From Halomonas sp. KAO (GTDB lineage Bacteria > Pseudomonadota > Gammaproteobacteria > Pseudomonadales > Halomonadaceae), in assembly GCF_015595025.1 (NCBI RefSeq), contig NZ_JADNRL010000026.1, positions 373,334 through 437,333 of the forward strand: 64,000 bases of DNA, in the 5' to 3' direction. This document shows, in pieces, positions 42,626 to 52,655 of the stretch (its first letter is position 1; the number at the start of each line of letters is the position of its first letter). Both the position numbers and the translations under genes were made by a program. Below the pieces are notes generated by a model, which was not told the DNA's origin, searched no databases, and worked only from the letters and a program-made list of their open reading frames with translations.

Positions 42626-44128
42626 TCACCCCTTCAGCAATCGGTCGAGCTGGCGATACCCCACCGCCTCGATCAGCTGCTCGCGCTCCGGCGCTGGCGC
42701 CCCCGCCAGGTCGGCCAGGGTCAGGGCCACCCGCAACACACGATGGTAGGCCCGGGCCGAGAGGCGTAGCCGTTCCAGCACCTCGGCCAGCCAGGCGCGA
42801 TCGGCCGCCGAGAGGCCGCAGGCCGCCTCCAGTTCACGCCCGGCCAGATGCGCATTGAGCGCACCCCGCGCCAGCTGACGTTCGCGCGCGGCCAGCACCC
42901 GCCGGCGTACCGTCGCGGAGTCCTCGCCGGCCTGGTTGGCGGTCAACTGCTCCGGCGGCAGTGCCGGCACCTCCACCTGCAGGTCGATGCGGTCGAGCAG
43001 TGGACCCGAGAGGCGCGACTGGTAGCGCTGGATCTGGGCCGCCGTGCAGTGGCAGGCCTGGCGCGGATCGCCCAGATGGCCACAGGGGCAGGGGTTCATC
43101 GCCGCCACCAGCTGGAAGCGCGCCGGATAGCGGCGTTCGTGGCTGGCACGGGCGATATGGATGCGCCCCGACTCCATGGGTTCGCGCATCACCTCCAGCA
43201 CATGACGCGGAAACTCCGGCAGCTCATCGAGGAACAGCACGCCGTGATGGGCCAGGGAGATCTCGCCGGGGCGAGGTTTCGCACCACCGCCCACCAGCGC
43301 CACGGCACTGGCGGTATGATGCGGCGAGCGGAAGGGCCGCCGGCCCCACTCGGCACGCAGCGGCAGCCCGCTGACCGAGCGCACCGCCGCCACCTCCAGC
43401 GCCTCCTCGTCGGTCAACGGCGGCAGGATGCCCGGCAGGCGACTGGCCAGCATGGTCTTGCCGGTGCCGGGCGGCCCGGCGAAAAGCAGGTTGTGGCCGC
43501 CGGCGGCGGCCACCTCCAGGGCTCGGCGGGCCTGGAACTGTCCGCGCACCTCGGCCAGGTCGGGCAGCGGCCGAGTCGCCTGGGGCGGGCGCGTCAGGCG
43601 ATGGGGGGTGATCGGAGTCTGGCCCAGCAGATGGGCCACCACCTCGAGCAGATGATCGGCGGGCAGTACCTCGAACTCACCGGCCAACGCCGCCTCATCG
43701 GCATTGGATCGCGGCACGATCAGCCGCCGCCCCGCGCGGCGAGCCGCCAGGGCCAGCGGCAGCACCCCCTCCACACGGCGGATTGCGCCGTCCAACGCCA
43801 GCTCGCCGACGCTCTCGGTGTTCTCCAGACAGTCGGGAGGCAGCTGACCCGACGCGAGCAGCAGCCCCAGGGCGATGGGCAGATCGAAGCGACCACCCTC
43901 CTTGGGCAGGTCGGCGGGAGCCAGGTTGAGGGTGATCCGCCGCAACGGATATTCGAAGCCGGCATTGACCAGGGCGCTGCGCACCCGCTCCCGACTCTCC
44001 TTCACCGCCGTCTCCGGCAGGCCGACCAGCGTCATGCCGGGCAGGCCGTTGGAGAGGTGCACCTCCACCTGCACCTCGGGTGCCTCCAGGCCGAGGCCGG
44101 CCCGGGTGTGCACGATCGCCAGCGTCAT
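42626..44128 (-). CDS. comM: YifB/ComM-family AAA+ Mg-chelatase-like ATPase
   Basis: 500 residues. N-terminal Lon-protease-like fold (LSNGLPGMTLVGLPETAVKE), Walker A GPPGTGKT at 218-225, Walker B VLFLDELPEF, and C-terminal Mg_chelatase_C (GLSAADRAWLAEVLERLRLSARAYHRVLRVALTLADL). ComM is a branch-migration helicase that helps integrate DNA during natural transformation. Confidence 0.96.
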   Translation of the reverse strand: MTLAIVHTRAGLGLEAPEVQVEVHLSNGLPGMTLVGLPETAVKESRERVRSALVNAGFEYPLRRITLNLAPADLPKEGGRFDLPIALGLLLASGQLPPDCLENTESVGELALDGAIRRVEGVLPLALAARRAGRRLIVPRSNADEAALAGEFEVLPADHLLEVVAHLLGQTPITPHRLTRPPQATRPLPDLAEVRGQFQARRALEVAAAGGHNLLFAGPPGTGKTMLASRLPGILPPLTDEEALEVAAVRSVSGLPLRAEWGRRPFRSPHHTASAVALVGGGAKPRPGEISLAHHGVLFLDELPEFPRHVLEVMREPMESGRIHIARASHERRYPARFQLVAAMNPCPCGHLGDPRQACHCTAAQIQRYQSRLSGPLLDRIDLQVEVPALPPEQLTANQAGEDSATVRRRVLAARERQLARGALNAHLAGRELEAACGLSAADRAWLAEVLERLRLSARAYHRVLRVALTLADLAGAPAPEREQLIEAVGYRQLDRLLKG

Positions 44129-44189
44129 GGGCGCTCCCTCGCGAATGGACTGCCTTCAGGCTAGTCCAGCCAGCGAGGGAGCGCGCGTC

Positions 44190-44549
44190 TCAGCGTCCCG
44201 CTTCGCCGGCGCCTTCTTCCGGAGGGGGCGACGCCTTGTCCGTAGCGGAGGTCTGGGGCTTGTCGGCGGAGCCGGCATCACTGGAGACGGCGCCATCGCC
44301 GGCCTGGGCCTCCACCAGGGCCTCCAGAGCCGCCACCTGCTGCTCCAGCGACTCGACCCTGGCTCGGGTGCGCTGCAGCACGTCCATCAGGATGTCGAAG
44401 TCCTCGCGTGAGACCAGCTCCAGACGATCGAAGGCGCCCCTCACCACCTGCTGGACACCTTTCTGCACCTCTTCGGGCGCCTGTGAGGCTCCCTGCAGAC
44501 GCTCGCCGATCTGCTGGGCCAGCCGGCCGATTCTGTCGTGGGTCACCAT
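44190..44549 (-). CDS. ubiK: UbiK, ubiquinone biosynthesis accessory factor (BMFP/YqiC)
   Basis: 119 residues with an amphipathic N-terminal helix (RIGRLAQQIGERLQG) and a C-terminal coiled coil (SREDFDILMDVLQRTRARVE, then LEQQVAALEALVE), followed by a low-complexity acidic tail longer than usual. Helps the Ubi metabolon; UbiK is used in aerobic synthesis with UbiJ. Divergent from glnK. Confidence 0.9.
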   Translation of the reverse strand: MVTHDRIGRLAQQIGERLQGASQAPEEVQKGVQQVVRGAFDRLELVSREDFDILMDVLQRTRARVESLEQQVAALEALVEAQAGDGAVSSDAGSADKPQTSATDKASPPPEEGAGEAGR

Positions 44550-44672
44550 GGCGATTCTCCTGATTGGGAATGATGGCCTACAGGATACGCGTGGCGTCTC
44601 CGGGACGCATGCCCTCTAGCAGGGCATACGGCATGAGCCTCGGCACCATCACGGGGCATGGGTCAGTCAGAG

Positions 44673-44687
44673 GCACTGACAAGGTAC
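44673..44687. promoter_or_regulatory. Candidate NtrC site upstream of glnK
   Basis: GCACTGACAAGGTAC resembles the NtrC pattern GCAC-N7-GTGC with one right-half mismatch, about 92 bp before the start predicted from the sigma-54 element. Confidence 0.4.
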
Positions 44688-44722
44688 CGCTCGCGGCCGA
44701 GAGCGGTCACGCAACATGCTGA

Positions 44723-45157
<435 letters not shown>

Positions 45158-45235
45158 TCGCCGCGACCCACCTGGAGTCGCCTGCCACTTATCTGCCGGG
45201 AGGCGCCTGCGGCTTAACTGTCTGGAGAAAACCCC

Positions 45236-46486
45236 ATGAGTGACCTGGTCGAACTGAGCTATGCGCTCGATACCTTCTACTTCCTGATCTGCGGCGTGCT
45301 GGTGATGTGGATGGCCGCCGGTTTCGCCATGCTCGAGGCGGGTCTTGTGCGCGCCAAGAACACCGCCGAGATCCTTACCAAGAACATCGCCCTGTTTGCC
45401 ATCGCCTGCACCCTGTACCTGCTGGTGGGCTACCACATCATGTACGCAAGCCCCGATGGCGGCATTCTTCCCAGCCTCGGTGGGCTGCTGGGCAGTGAGA
45501 ACGGCATGGATGCCGTGCTGGCCGGCGGCGATGACGCCCCCTACTACGCCATGCGCGCCGACTACTTCTTCCAGGTGGTGTTCGTGGCCACCGCCATGTC
45601 GATCGTCTCCGGCGCCGTGGCCGAGCGCATGAAGCTGTGGGCCTTCCTGGCCTTCGCCGTGGTGATGACCGGCCTGATCTATCCGGTCTCGGGCTACTGG
45701 ACCTGGGGCGGTGGCTGGCTCTCCCCCGCCGGCTTCTCCGACTACGCCGGCTCCGGCATCGTGCATATGGCCGGTGCGGCGGCGGCCCTGGCCGGTGTAC
45801 TGGTGCTCGGCCCGCGCAGGGGCAAGTACGGCAGGGACGGCAGCGTCTACGCCATCCCCGGCGCCAACCTGCCGCTGGCTACCCTGGGCACCTTCATCCT
45901 GTGGATGGGCTGGTTCGGCTTCAACGGTGGCTCGGAGCTGAAGATCTCCGACGTGGCCTCCGCCAACAACGTCGCCCAGGTACTGGTCAACACCAACGCC
46001 GCCGCCGCCGGCGGGGTCATCGCTGCCCTGATCGTGGCCAAGCTATGGTTCCGCAAGGCCGACCTGACCATGACCCTCAATGGTGCCCTGGCGGGCCTGG
46101 TGGCCATCACCGCCGAACCGCTGGCTCCCTCCGCACCGGGCGCCGCCCTGATCGGCGCCGTGGGTGGGGCCATCGTGATCGCCGCCATCGTGGCCCTCGA
46201 CAAGCTGAGGATCGATGACCCGGTCGGTGCCATCTCGGTGCACGGGGTGGTCGGCATCTGGGGCCTGCTGGCGGTTCCGCTCAGCAATGGCGAGGCCAGC
46301 CTCGGCGCACAGCTGCTCGGCATCGTGGGGATCTTCGCCTGGGTCTTCCTGGCCAGCCTGGGGGTCTGGAGCCTCCTCAAGGCGCTGATCGGCATCCGGG
46401 TCAGCGAGGAGGAGGAGTATGCGGGTGTCGACCTGGCCGAATGCGGCATGGAGGCCTACCCGGAGTTCAGCGTGGCCAAGCAGTGA
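45236..46486 (+). CDS. amtB: Ammonium transporter AmtB
   Basis: 416 residues, eleven membrane segments by family. Pore histidines are in GSGIVHMAGAAAALAG and ISVHGVVGIWGLL. Family motif WTWGGGWLSPAGFSDYAGSG. No long N-terminal signal peptide. Forms an operon with glnK and ends at a strong terminator. Confidence 0.96.
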   Translation: MSDLVELSYALDTFYFLICGVLVMWMAAGFAMLEAGLVRAKNTAEILTKNIALFAIACTLYLLVGYHIMYASPDGGILPSLGGLLGSENGMDAVLAGGDDAPYYAMRADYFFQVVFVATAMSIVSGAVAERMKLWAFLAFAVVMTGLIYPVSGYWTWGGGWLSPAGFSDYAGSGIVHMAGAAAALAGVLVLGPRRGKYGRDGSVYAIPGANLPLATLGTFILWMGWFGFNGGSELKISDVASANNVAQVLVNTNAAAAGGVIAALIVAKLWFRKADLTMTLNGALAGLVAITAEPLAPSAPGAALIGAVGGAIVIAAIVALDKLRIDDPVGAISVHGVVGIWGLLAVPLSNGEASLGAQLLGIVGIFAWVFLASLGVWSLLKALIGIRVSEEEEYAGVDLAECGMEAYPEFSVAKQ

Positions 46487-46521
46487 AGCCATGCACGTCA
46501 GTGAGCAGGCGTGCTCCACCT

Positions 46522-46544
46522 GCCCCCGAAAGGGGGCTTTTTTT
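46522..46544 (+). terminator. Intrinsic terminator after amtB
   Basis: GCCCCC-GAAA-GGGGGC followed by seven T, a textbook rho-independent terminator. Confidence 0.92.
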
Positions 46545-46571
46545 CTTCCCTGCCGACGGCGTGTATCCTAG

Positions 46572-47023
<452 letters not shown>

Positions 47024-47052
47024 ACATGATGTTGACCTTGGGGCAGATATAA

Positions 47053-47086
47053 AGAACCCCATCTGGCGCCTGCCAGATGGGGTTCT
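47053..47086. terminator. Bidirectional terminator between glnB and fpr
   Basis: AGAACCCCATCTGGC pairs perfectly with GCCAGATGGGGTTCT over 15 bp with a GCCT loop. Confidence 0.85.
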
Positions 47087-47143
47087 CTTATAGCTTAAGC
47101 GTAAGGTTTACGGCTTGGAGCTTATGGCTCCCGGCGAACCGGG

Positions 47144-47920
47144 TCATTTTTCGACAAACGCCCGCTCGATCACGTAGTCGCCGGGTTCCCCCATGCGCGG
47201 CGAGATCTTGAAGCCCAGCTCGTCGAGCATTTCGCTGGTGCTGTCCAGCATCGAGGGGCTGCCGCAGATCATGGCGCGATCCTGCTTGGGATCCAGTGCC
47301 GGCAGTCCGGTGTCCTCGGCGAGCTTGCCACTGCGGATATGGTCGGTCAGCCGGCCCATGGTATGGAAGGTTTCACGGGTCACCGTCGGATAGTAGACAA
47401 GCTTTTCGCTGATCTCCTCGCCCAGGTATTCATGAGCCGGCAGCTCCTGCTGGATAAAGTCGGCATAGGCCAGCTCGCTGACGTTGCGCACGCCATGCAC
47501 AAGCACCACCTTCTCGAAGCGTTCGTAGACCTCGGGGTCCTGGATCAGGCTCATGAACGGAGCCAGGCCGGTGCCGGTAGAGAGTAGGTAGAGGTTGCGC
47601 CCGGGCAGCAGGTCATCGGTGACCAGGGTGCCGGTGGGCTTGCGGCTTACCATGATCTGGTCACCCACGGCGAGGTGCTGGAGTCGCGAGGTCAGGGGGC
47701 CATCAGGCACCTTGATGCTGAAGAACTCCAGGTGATCCTCGTAGTTGGGGCTGGCGATGGAGTAGGCGCGCATGAGGGGTTTGCCGCTCACTTCCAGCCC
47801 GATCATCACGAACTGACCATTCTTGAAACGCAGGCTGCGCTCGCGAGTGGTGCGAAAGCTGAACAGGGTATCGTTCCAGTGATGGACGCTGAGAACCTCT
47901 TCGAGGGCAAACTTGCTCAT
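47144..47920 (-). CDS. fpr: Ferredoxin/flavodoxin-NADP reductase
   Basis: 258 residues. FAD site MRAYSIASPNYEDHLEFFS, NADP loop LLSTGTGLAPFMSLIQD and C-terminal ERAFVEK. Bacterial subclass I Fpr used in oxidative stress and Fe-S repair. Divergent from a FinR-like LysR regulator. Confidence 0.95.
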   Translation of the reverse strand: MSKFALEEVLSVHHWNDTLFSFRTTRERSLRFKNGQFVMIGLEVSGKPLMRAYSIASPNYEDHLEFFSIKVPDGPLTSRLQHLAVGDQIMVSRKPTGTLVTDDLLPGRNLYLLSTGTGLAPFMSLIQDPEVYERFEKVVLVHGVRNVSELAYADFIQQELPAHEYLGEEISEKLVYYPTVTRETFHTMGRLTDHIRSGKLAEDTGLPALDPKQDRAMICGSPSMLDSTSEMLDELGFKISPRMGEPGDYVIERAFVEK

Positions 47921-48063
47921 ACCGGCTCCTTTAATATTCCAAAAAAGAATAGAAATCAGGGAAATATTTGGTTTGAATTCTAAGACAGGAGGCGTTATCT
48001 GTTAAATGGATTGTATGGATAACCTTTATTTACAGCCTTGATATAGGCCATCGGAGCTTGCCC

Positions 48064-48990
48064 ATGCGTTTTACCCTGCGCCAGCTGGAGGTCTTCGTCG
48101 CGGTGGCCCAACACGAGAGCGTGTCCCGAGCGGCTCGTGCCCTGGCGCTCTCCCAGTCTGCCGCCAGCAGTGCCCTCGCCGAGCTGGAGAAGCAGTTCAA
48201 CTGCCAGTTGCTGGATCGCCACGGTAAGCGCCTGCGCCTCAACGCCCTGGGCTTTCAGCTGCTGCCCAAGGCGGTGGCGCTGCTCGATCGCGCCGAGGAG
48301 GTCGAGGAGCTCCTCCACGGCCAGCAGGGCATCGGCGTGCTCGATGTGGGTGCCACCCTGACCATCGGCAACTACCTGGCCACCCTGCTGATCAGCGACT
48401 TCATGCAGCGCTACCCCGGCAGCCGGGTCCGCCTGGCGGTGCGCAACACCCGCACCATCGTCGATAGCGTGCGCCACCACCGGCTGGACCTGGGCCTGAT
48501 CGAGGGCCAGTGTGAGGAGGAGGACGTGATCTCCCAGCCCTGGGTGGAGGATGAGCTGGTGGTGTTCTGCTCACCTCATCACCCACTGGCCACGGCCGGC
48601 ACGGTGGAGCTGGATCGGCTGCTGCGCGAGGCCTGGATCATGCGTGAGGAGGGGTCGAGCACGCGCCTGACCCTGGAGCAGGCCGCTCGCCATCGGCGCA
48701 GGCGCTTCAATGTGCTGCTGGAGCTTGAACACACCGAGGGAATCAAGCGCGCGGTGGAGTCTGGCCTGGGCATCGGCTGTGTCTCCCGGCTCGCGCTGCG
48801 GGACGCCTTCCGGCGCGGCAGCCTCGTTCCCATTGCCACGCCGGAGCTGGACCTTAGCCGCCAGTTCACCTTTATCTGGCACCGCCACAAGTATCTGGCC
48901 TCCGGCATGCGTGAGTTTCTCAGGCTATGCCGACAGATGACCGAGGGCGCCACCCGTAGCGACCAGATTGACCTGCCGAAGGTGCCCTGA
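48064..48990 (+). CDS. finR: LysR-family regulator, FinR-like
   Basis: 308 residues from ATG 48064 (GGAGCTTGCCC upstream). HTH at about 5-60 with RQLEVFVAVAQHESVSRAARAL; substrate domain GVLDVGATLTIGNYLATLLI. In Pseudomonas FinR is divergent from fpr and activates it under superoxide; the same layout is seen here with a 143-bp shared gap. The assignment depends on this context. Confidence 0.78.
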   Translation: MRFTLRQLEVFVAVAQHESVSRAARALALSQSAASSALAELEKQFNCQLLDRHGKRLRLNALGFQLLPKAVALLDRAEEVEELLHGQQGIGVLDVGATLTIGNYLATLLISDFMQRYPGSRVRLAVRNTRTIVDSVRHHRLDLGLIEGQCEEEDVISQPWVEDELVVFCSPHHPLATAGTVELDRLLREAWIMREEGSSTRLTLEQAARHRRRRFNVLLELEHTEGIKRAVESGLGIGCVSRLALRDAFRRGSLVPIATPELDLSRQFTFIWHRHKYLASGMREFLRLCRQMTEGATRSDQIDLPKVP

Positions 48991-49007
48991 ACGCTGCCTT
49001 TCAACGA

Positions 49008-49036
49008 CATCGGGCCCGGCAGTGCCGGGCCCGATG
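49008..49036 (+). terminator. Terminator hairpin after the finR-like gene
   Basis: CATCGGGCCCGGC and GCCGGGCCCGATG form a 13-bp stem with a 3-base loop, close to the convergent gene end. Confidence 0.6.
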
Positions 49037-49061
49037 GATAGACCTGAGGTCAGTCGAGTGA

Positions 49062-49490
49062 TCAGCGCATATCGCTGACCGCTTCCTGAATATCCTCCGG
49101 GTTCGCCTTGGTGAGATCCTTGGTCAGGGAGTGGATCACCAACTTCGCGGTGGGAGCGTCGAGCTTGTCACGGAGCTGACCGAGAAAGCGGCCCGGAGCC
49201 ACCAGGATCAGCTTTTCCAGGCTGTTGTCGACGCGCGCGCGATAGAGGCGCTCGGCGACCTGCTTGGCGAACACCTGCTCTTCATGGGTGCGCGCCGCAC
49301 TCTCGCCGCCGGAAGAGCGCGAACTGGTCGACGTCGACTCATGCACGTCGGCGCCGCGATCCGTGACCAGGTCTCCTTCATGCAGTCGGTTCGCCGCATG
49401 CACCAGGCTCTCCTGCTCGACCAGCTTGAGCGCGTCACGGGTGAAGATTCGTGCCCGCGCCGCATCCGCCACCACGATATAAGTTGTCAT
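49062..49490 (-). CDS. Host attachment family protein
   Basis: 142 residues from ATG 49490. MTTYIVVADAARARIFTRD and the C-terminal SLTKDLTKANPEDIQEAV are typical of the host_attach (AtsE-like) family. First found in Agrobacterium attachment; general function unclear. The middle has a Ser-rich loop. Confidence 0.88.
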   Translation of the reverse strand: MTTYIVVADAARARIFTRDALKLVEQESLVHAANRLHEGDLVTDRGADVHESTSTSSRSSGGESAARTHEEQVFAKQVAERLYRARVDNSLEKLILVAPGRFLGQLRDKLDAPTAKLVIHSLTKDLTKANPEDIQEAVSDMR

Positions 49491-49693
49491 GGTCACTCCT
49501 TGATACCGGTGGAACGACGGCCGGCGCCACGCCGGCCGCTCTGGATCAACAATGGCAAGCGCCTTGACGCGGGTCAACCCGCACCGACGGTAAATGGCGA
49601 CAACTGCAGTGGCGTCTGTTCTGGGGTAGCATTTCCACTGACCGGCAGGGATGCCGGCACACCTATCGCCACGATGTGGCCCGGGAGGCCTCG

Positions 49694-50161
49694 ATGCGTC
49701 AGCTACTGTTTCCCCGCCGCCCGCTATCCCGCGGCACCCTGCTCACCTGTCATCTGCTGCTGCAGGGCGGTCTCGCCATCGGTGCAGGGCTGTGGCTCGC
49801 CCCCCGCACCCCTTGGCTGGCCACCACCACCTGGCAGGAAAACTGGCCCGTCCTGGCAATGGGCGCCGGCCTGTGGCTGCTGGCCGCCATGCTGCTGCGC
49901 CTGGTGGCCGAGCTCTCGCTGCTGCCCCACCATCTGGCCGGCCAGCTCCGGGCCGGCCCGGTCATCACCCGCTCCTGGGAGCGCCGCCCGGCGGTGCATG
50001 ATCCTCAGTCCGCCTGGACCAGCGAGGCGCGCCCACTGACCGCCACGGACGACGCGGTAGGCAGCCCCCGGGTAACCCGGCCCGCCGAGCCGCTACGCTC
50101 CCGCAGCGGCCGCAAGCCCACCCCGGACTCCGCCGACACCCCTTATGACGAGCCTTCATGA
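49694..50161 (+). CDS. Hypothetical membrane protein
   Basis: 155 residues with two hydrophobic segments (about 20-37 and 53-75) and a hydrophilic Arg/Pro/Ser-rich C-terminal half. GGGAGGCC precedes ATG 49694. No family recognised. Confidence 0.6.
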   Translation: MRQLLFPRRPLSRGTLLTCHLLLQGGLAIGAGLWLAPRTPWLATTTWQENWPVLAMGAGLWLLAAMLLRLVAELSLLPHHLAGQLRAGPVITRSWERRPAVHDPQSAWTSEARPLTATDDAVGSPRVTRPAEPLRSRSGRKPTPDSADTPYDEPS

Positions 50162-50236
50162 CGCTCCCCCAGGCCCACCACCGCGCCGCTGAGCCTGCGA
50201 CCCATCAACCTCGACCAACATCTCTTTGCTGTCTCA

Positions 50237-50629
50237 TCAATCTGGCCGTGCGATGCTCAGCAGCCAGCGCAGGACGGCCAGAAGCAGCACGGCCGTTGCG
50301 GCACCGAGTCCATTGGCGAGAATATCGGCCCAGTCGCCACCGCTACGCCCCGGCACCAGAAGCTGGGCAAACTCGATGATGCCTCCGAAGCCGACGACGA
50401 GCAGCAGGGTGAGCGGCAGGCGCACGCCGGCCAGGCCGAGCAGCCCCGCCAGACCGGCATAGCCGATGAAGTGATTGAGCTTGTCCCAGGGCAATTGCCT
50501 CGGCATCTCGTTACCCGGGGTCAGACTACCGATGACGATAATCAGCGCCGCCACAACGGCCAGCGCCGCCCATAGGCGGCGCCGGTCGTGCAGTCGTCTC
50601 AGGCCAGCAAGCCCTGCCCATTCAGCCAT
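50237..50629 (-). CDS. VanZ-family membrane protein
   Basis: 130 residues, four helices; VanZ marks [19 protein letters not shown] and [28 protein letters not shown]. Function unknown outside glycopeptide clusters. Its ATG overlaps the end of hemE by eight bases. Confidence 0.88.
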   Translation of the reverse strand: MAEWAGLAGLRRLHDRRRLWAALAVVAALIIVIGSLTPGNEMPRQLPWDKLNHFIGYAGLAGLLGLAGVRLPLTLLLVVGFGGIIEFAQLLVPGRSGGDWADILANGLGAATAVLLLAVLRWLLSIARPD

Positions 50630-51698
50630 GGGAGATATTGCGGTGATAGGCCGGACTCAGGTCGTGCAACGCCTCCATGAAGGCGGTGACGTTATCCGGG
50701 TTGGTGAACTGACTGATACCGTGCCCCAGGTTGAAGACATGCCCGGGACCTTCACCGTAGCTCTCCAGGATGCGGCCGACTTCGGCACGAATCGCCGACG
50801 GGCGAGCGAACAGCACGTTGGGGTCGAGATTGCCCTGCAGGGCCACCTTGTCGCCCACCCGAGCGCGGGCGCTGGAGAGTTCGGTGCTCCAGTCCAGACC
50901 CACCGCATCGGAGCCGGCCTGAACGATCTCCTCGAGCCAGTGGCCGCCGTTCTTGGTAAACAGGATCACCGGTACCCGACGCCCCTCATGCTCACGAATC
51001 AGACCGGCGACGATCTGCTCCATGTAGCGCAGCGAGAACTCCAGATAGGCCGGCGTGGTGAGGACACCCCCCCAGGTATCGAAGATCTGCACCGCCTGTG
51101 CACCCGCGCGGATCTGGGCGTTGAGGTAGTCGGTCACGGCCGTGGCCAGGGTGTCGAGCAGATCATGCATCACGCTGGGTGTGTCATAGAGCATGGTCTT
51201 GACGTGGCGGAAGTCCTTGCTGGAGCTGCCTTCGACCATATAGGTCGCCAGCGTCCAGGGGCTGCCGGAGAAGCCGATCAGCGGTACCCGCCCGTTCAGC
51301 TCGCGACGGATGGTGGAGACCGCCCGCATCACGTAGTCGAGATCGCGCTCGGCGTCGGGCGCGCTGAGTGCCGCCACTTCTTCGGCGGTGCGTACCGGCT
51401 TGCGGAACTTGGGCCCCTCGCCCGTCTCGAAGTAGAGCCCCAGCCCCATGGCATCGGGAATCGTGAGAATGTCCGAGAAGAGGATCGCGGCATCCAGCGG
51501 GAAGCGCTCCAGCGGCTGCAGGGTGACCTCACAGGCCAGATCCTGATTGCGACACAGATCCATGAAGCTGCCGGCGTCGGCGCGGGCGGCGCGGTACTCC
51601 GGCAGGTAGCGGCCTGCCTGACGCATCATCCAGACCGGAGTGCGGTCCACCGGCTGACGCGCCAGGGCGCGCAGAAAGCGATCGTTCTTGAGTTCCAT
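50622..51698 (-). CDS. hemE: Uroporphyrinogen decarboxylase
   Basis: 358 residues. Converts uroporphyrinogen III to coproporphyrinogen III in heme synthesis. Signature [11 protein letters not shown] at 26-36, [16 protein letters not shown] and FNLGHGI near the end. ATG 51698 fits the known N-terminus ([21 protein letters not shown]); ATG 51710 is an alternative. Confidence 0.97.
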   Translation of the reverse strand: MELKNDRFLRALARQPVDRTPVWMMRQAGRYLPEYRAARADAGSFMDLCRNQDLACEVTLQPLERFPLDAAILFSDILTIPDAMGLGLYFETGEGPKFRKPVRTAEEVAALSAPDAERDLDYVMRAVSTIRRELNGRVPLIGFSGSPWTLATYMVEGSSSKDFRHVKTMLYDTPSVMHDLLDTLATAVTDYLNAQIRAGAQAVQIFDTWGGVLTTPAYLEFSLRYMEQIVAGLIREHEGRRVPVILFTKNGGHWLEEIVQAGSDAVGLDWSTELSSARARVGDKVALQGNLDPNVLFARPSAIRAEVGRILESYGEGPGHVFNLGHGISQFTNPDNVTAFMEALHDLSPAYHRNISHG

Positions 51699-51836
51699 GC
51701 AGAAGGTCATCCACGATGAAATGTATTCTGCATTGTACCCGATCCATGCGCTCCGGTCGTGAGCCTCGCTCGCCTTCCTGATAGAATGGCGTCCTACTCC
51801 AGCGGCGCCGCCCGCGGCCTGATAACGAGGTAACCC

Positions 51837-52481
51837 GTGACGATTCGCTTTATCGCCGCCTCCCGGCTGCCCACCCCCTGGGCGACCTTCACCATGCACG
51901 GTTTCGAAGACGAGGCCACCGGCAAGGATCATATTGCCCTGACACTGGGTGACGTGGCCGCTGGCGAGCCGGTGCTGGGCCGGGTGCACTCGGAGTGCCT
52001 GACCGGGGACGCGCTCTTCTCGATGCGCTGCGACTGCGGCTACCAGTTGCAGGAGGCGCTCAAGCGGATCGCCGAGGAGGGACGCGGGGTGCTGTTCTAC
52101 CTGCGCCAGGAGGGGCGAGGCATCGGGCTGCTCAACAAGATTCGTGCCTACCACCTGCAGGACCAGGGGGCCGATACCGTGGAAGCCAACGAGCGGCTGG
52201 GCTTTGCCGCCGACCTGCGCCGCTACGACCTCTGCGTGCCGATGCTCGAACACCTGGGCATCGCCGCCCTGCGGTTGATGACCAACAACCCGCGCAAGGT
52301 AGACGCCCTGAGCCGTGCCGGCATCAACGTCGCGGAGCGGGTGCCGCTGACCACCGGCCTCAACCCCCACAACGAGCACTACCTCTCCACCAAGGCCGGC
52401 AAGCTGGGGCACATGATGGTGCTGGGCGACTTTACCCCGGTCGAGGAGACCAGCACCGAACGCAAGCCCCCCGAGTACTGA
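51837..52481 (+). CDS. ribA: GTP cyclohydrolase II
   Basis: 214 residues with GTG start (ACGAGG upstream). First step of riboflavin synthesis. Zinc cysteines Cys54, Cys65 and Cys67 ([20 protein letters not shown]) and [17 protein letters not shown]. Monofunctional, no DHBP synthase domain. Confidence 0.97.
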   Translation: MTIRFIAASRLPTPWATFTMHGFEDEATGKDHIALTLGDVAAGEPVLGRVHSECLTGDALFSMRCDCGYQLQEALKRIAEEGRGVLFYLRQEGRGIGLLNKIRAYHLQDQGADTVEANERLGFAADLRRYDLCVPMLEHLGIAALRLMTNNPRKVDALSRAGINVAERVPLTTGLNPHNEHYLSTKAGKLGHMMVLGDFTPVEETSTERKPPEY

Positions 52482-52585
52482 CCCCGTCCCATCCTGTCTG
52501 CACGGCCAGCCAGTGACGTGTCCGTTCAGCCCCTGCCGTGCATCACCACCGCACCACGAGACATGAAGCCGGGGCCTGAATGGCA

Positions 52586-52620
52586 AGGCGCCCCCGGCCT
52601 GGTAAATGCCGGGGGCGCCT
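52586..52620. terminator. Terminator hairpin between ribA and nhaC
   Basis: AGGCGCCCCCGGC and GCCGGGGGCGCCT form a 13-bp stem with a 9-base loop in the convergent gap. Confidence 0.7.
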
Positions 52621-52655
52621 CGACGTTCGCTCGAGCCACCGGGGCTCGCTTCAGT

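Noticed and set aside
44641-44665. GGCAC-containing sequence as sigma-54 promoter
   Set aside because: The GG to GC spacing is not 10 bp there; the element at 44746 keeps the required spacing.
51699-52586. Long N-terminal extension of hemE
   Set aside because: It lies antisense to ribA, and the extension has no similarity to HemE; the family start is at 51698.
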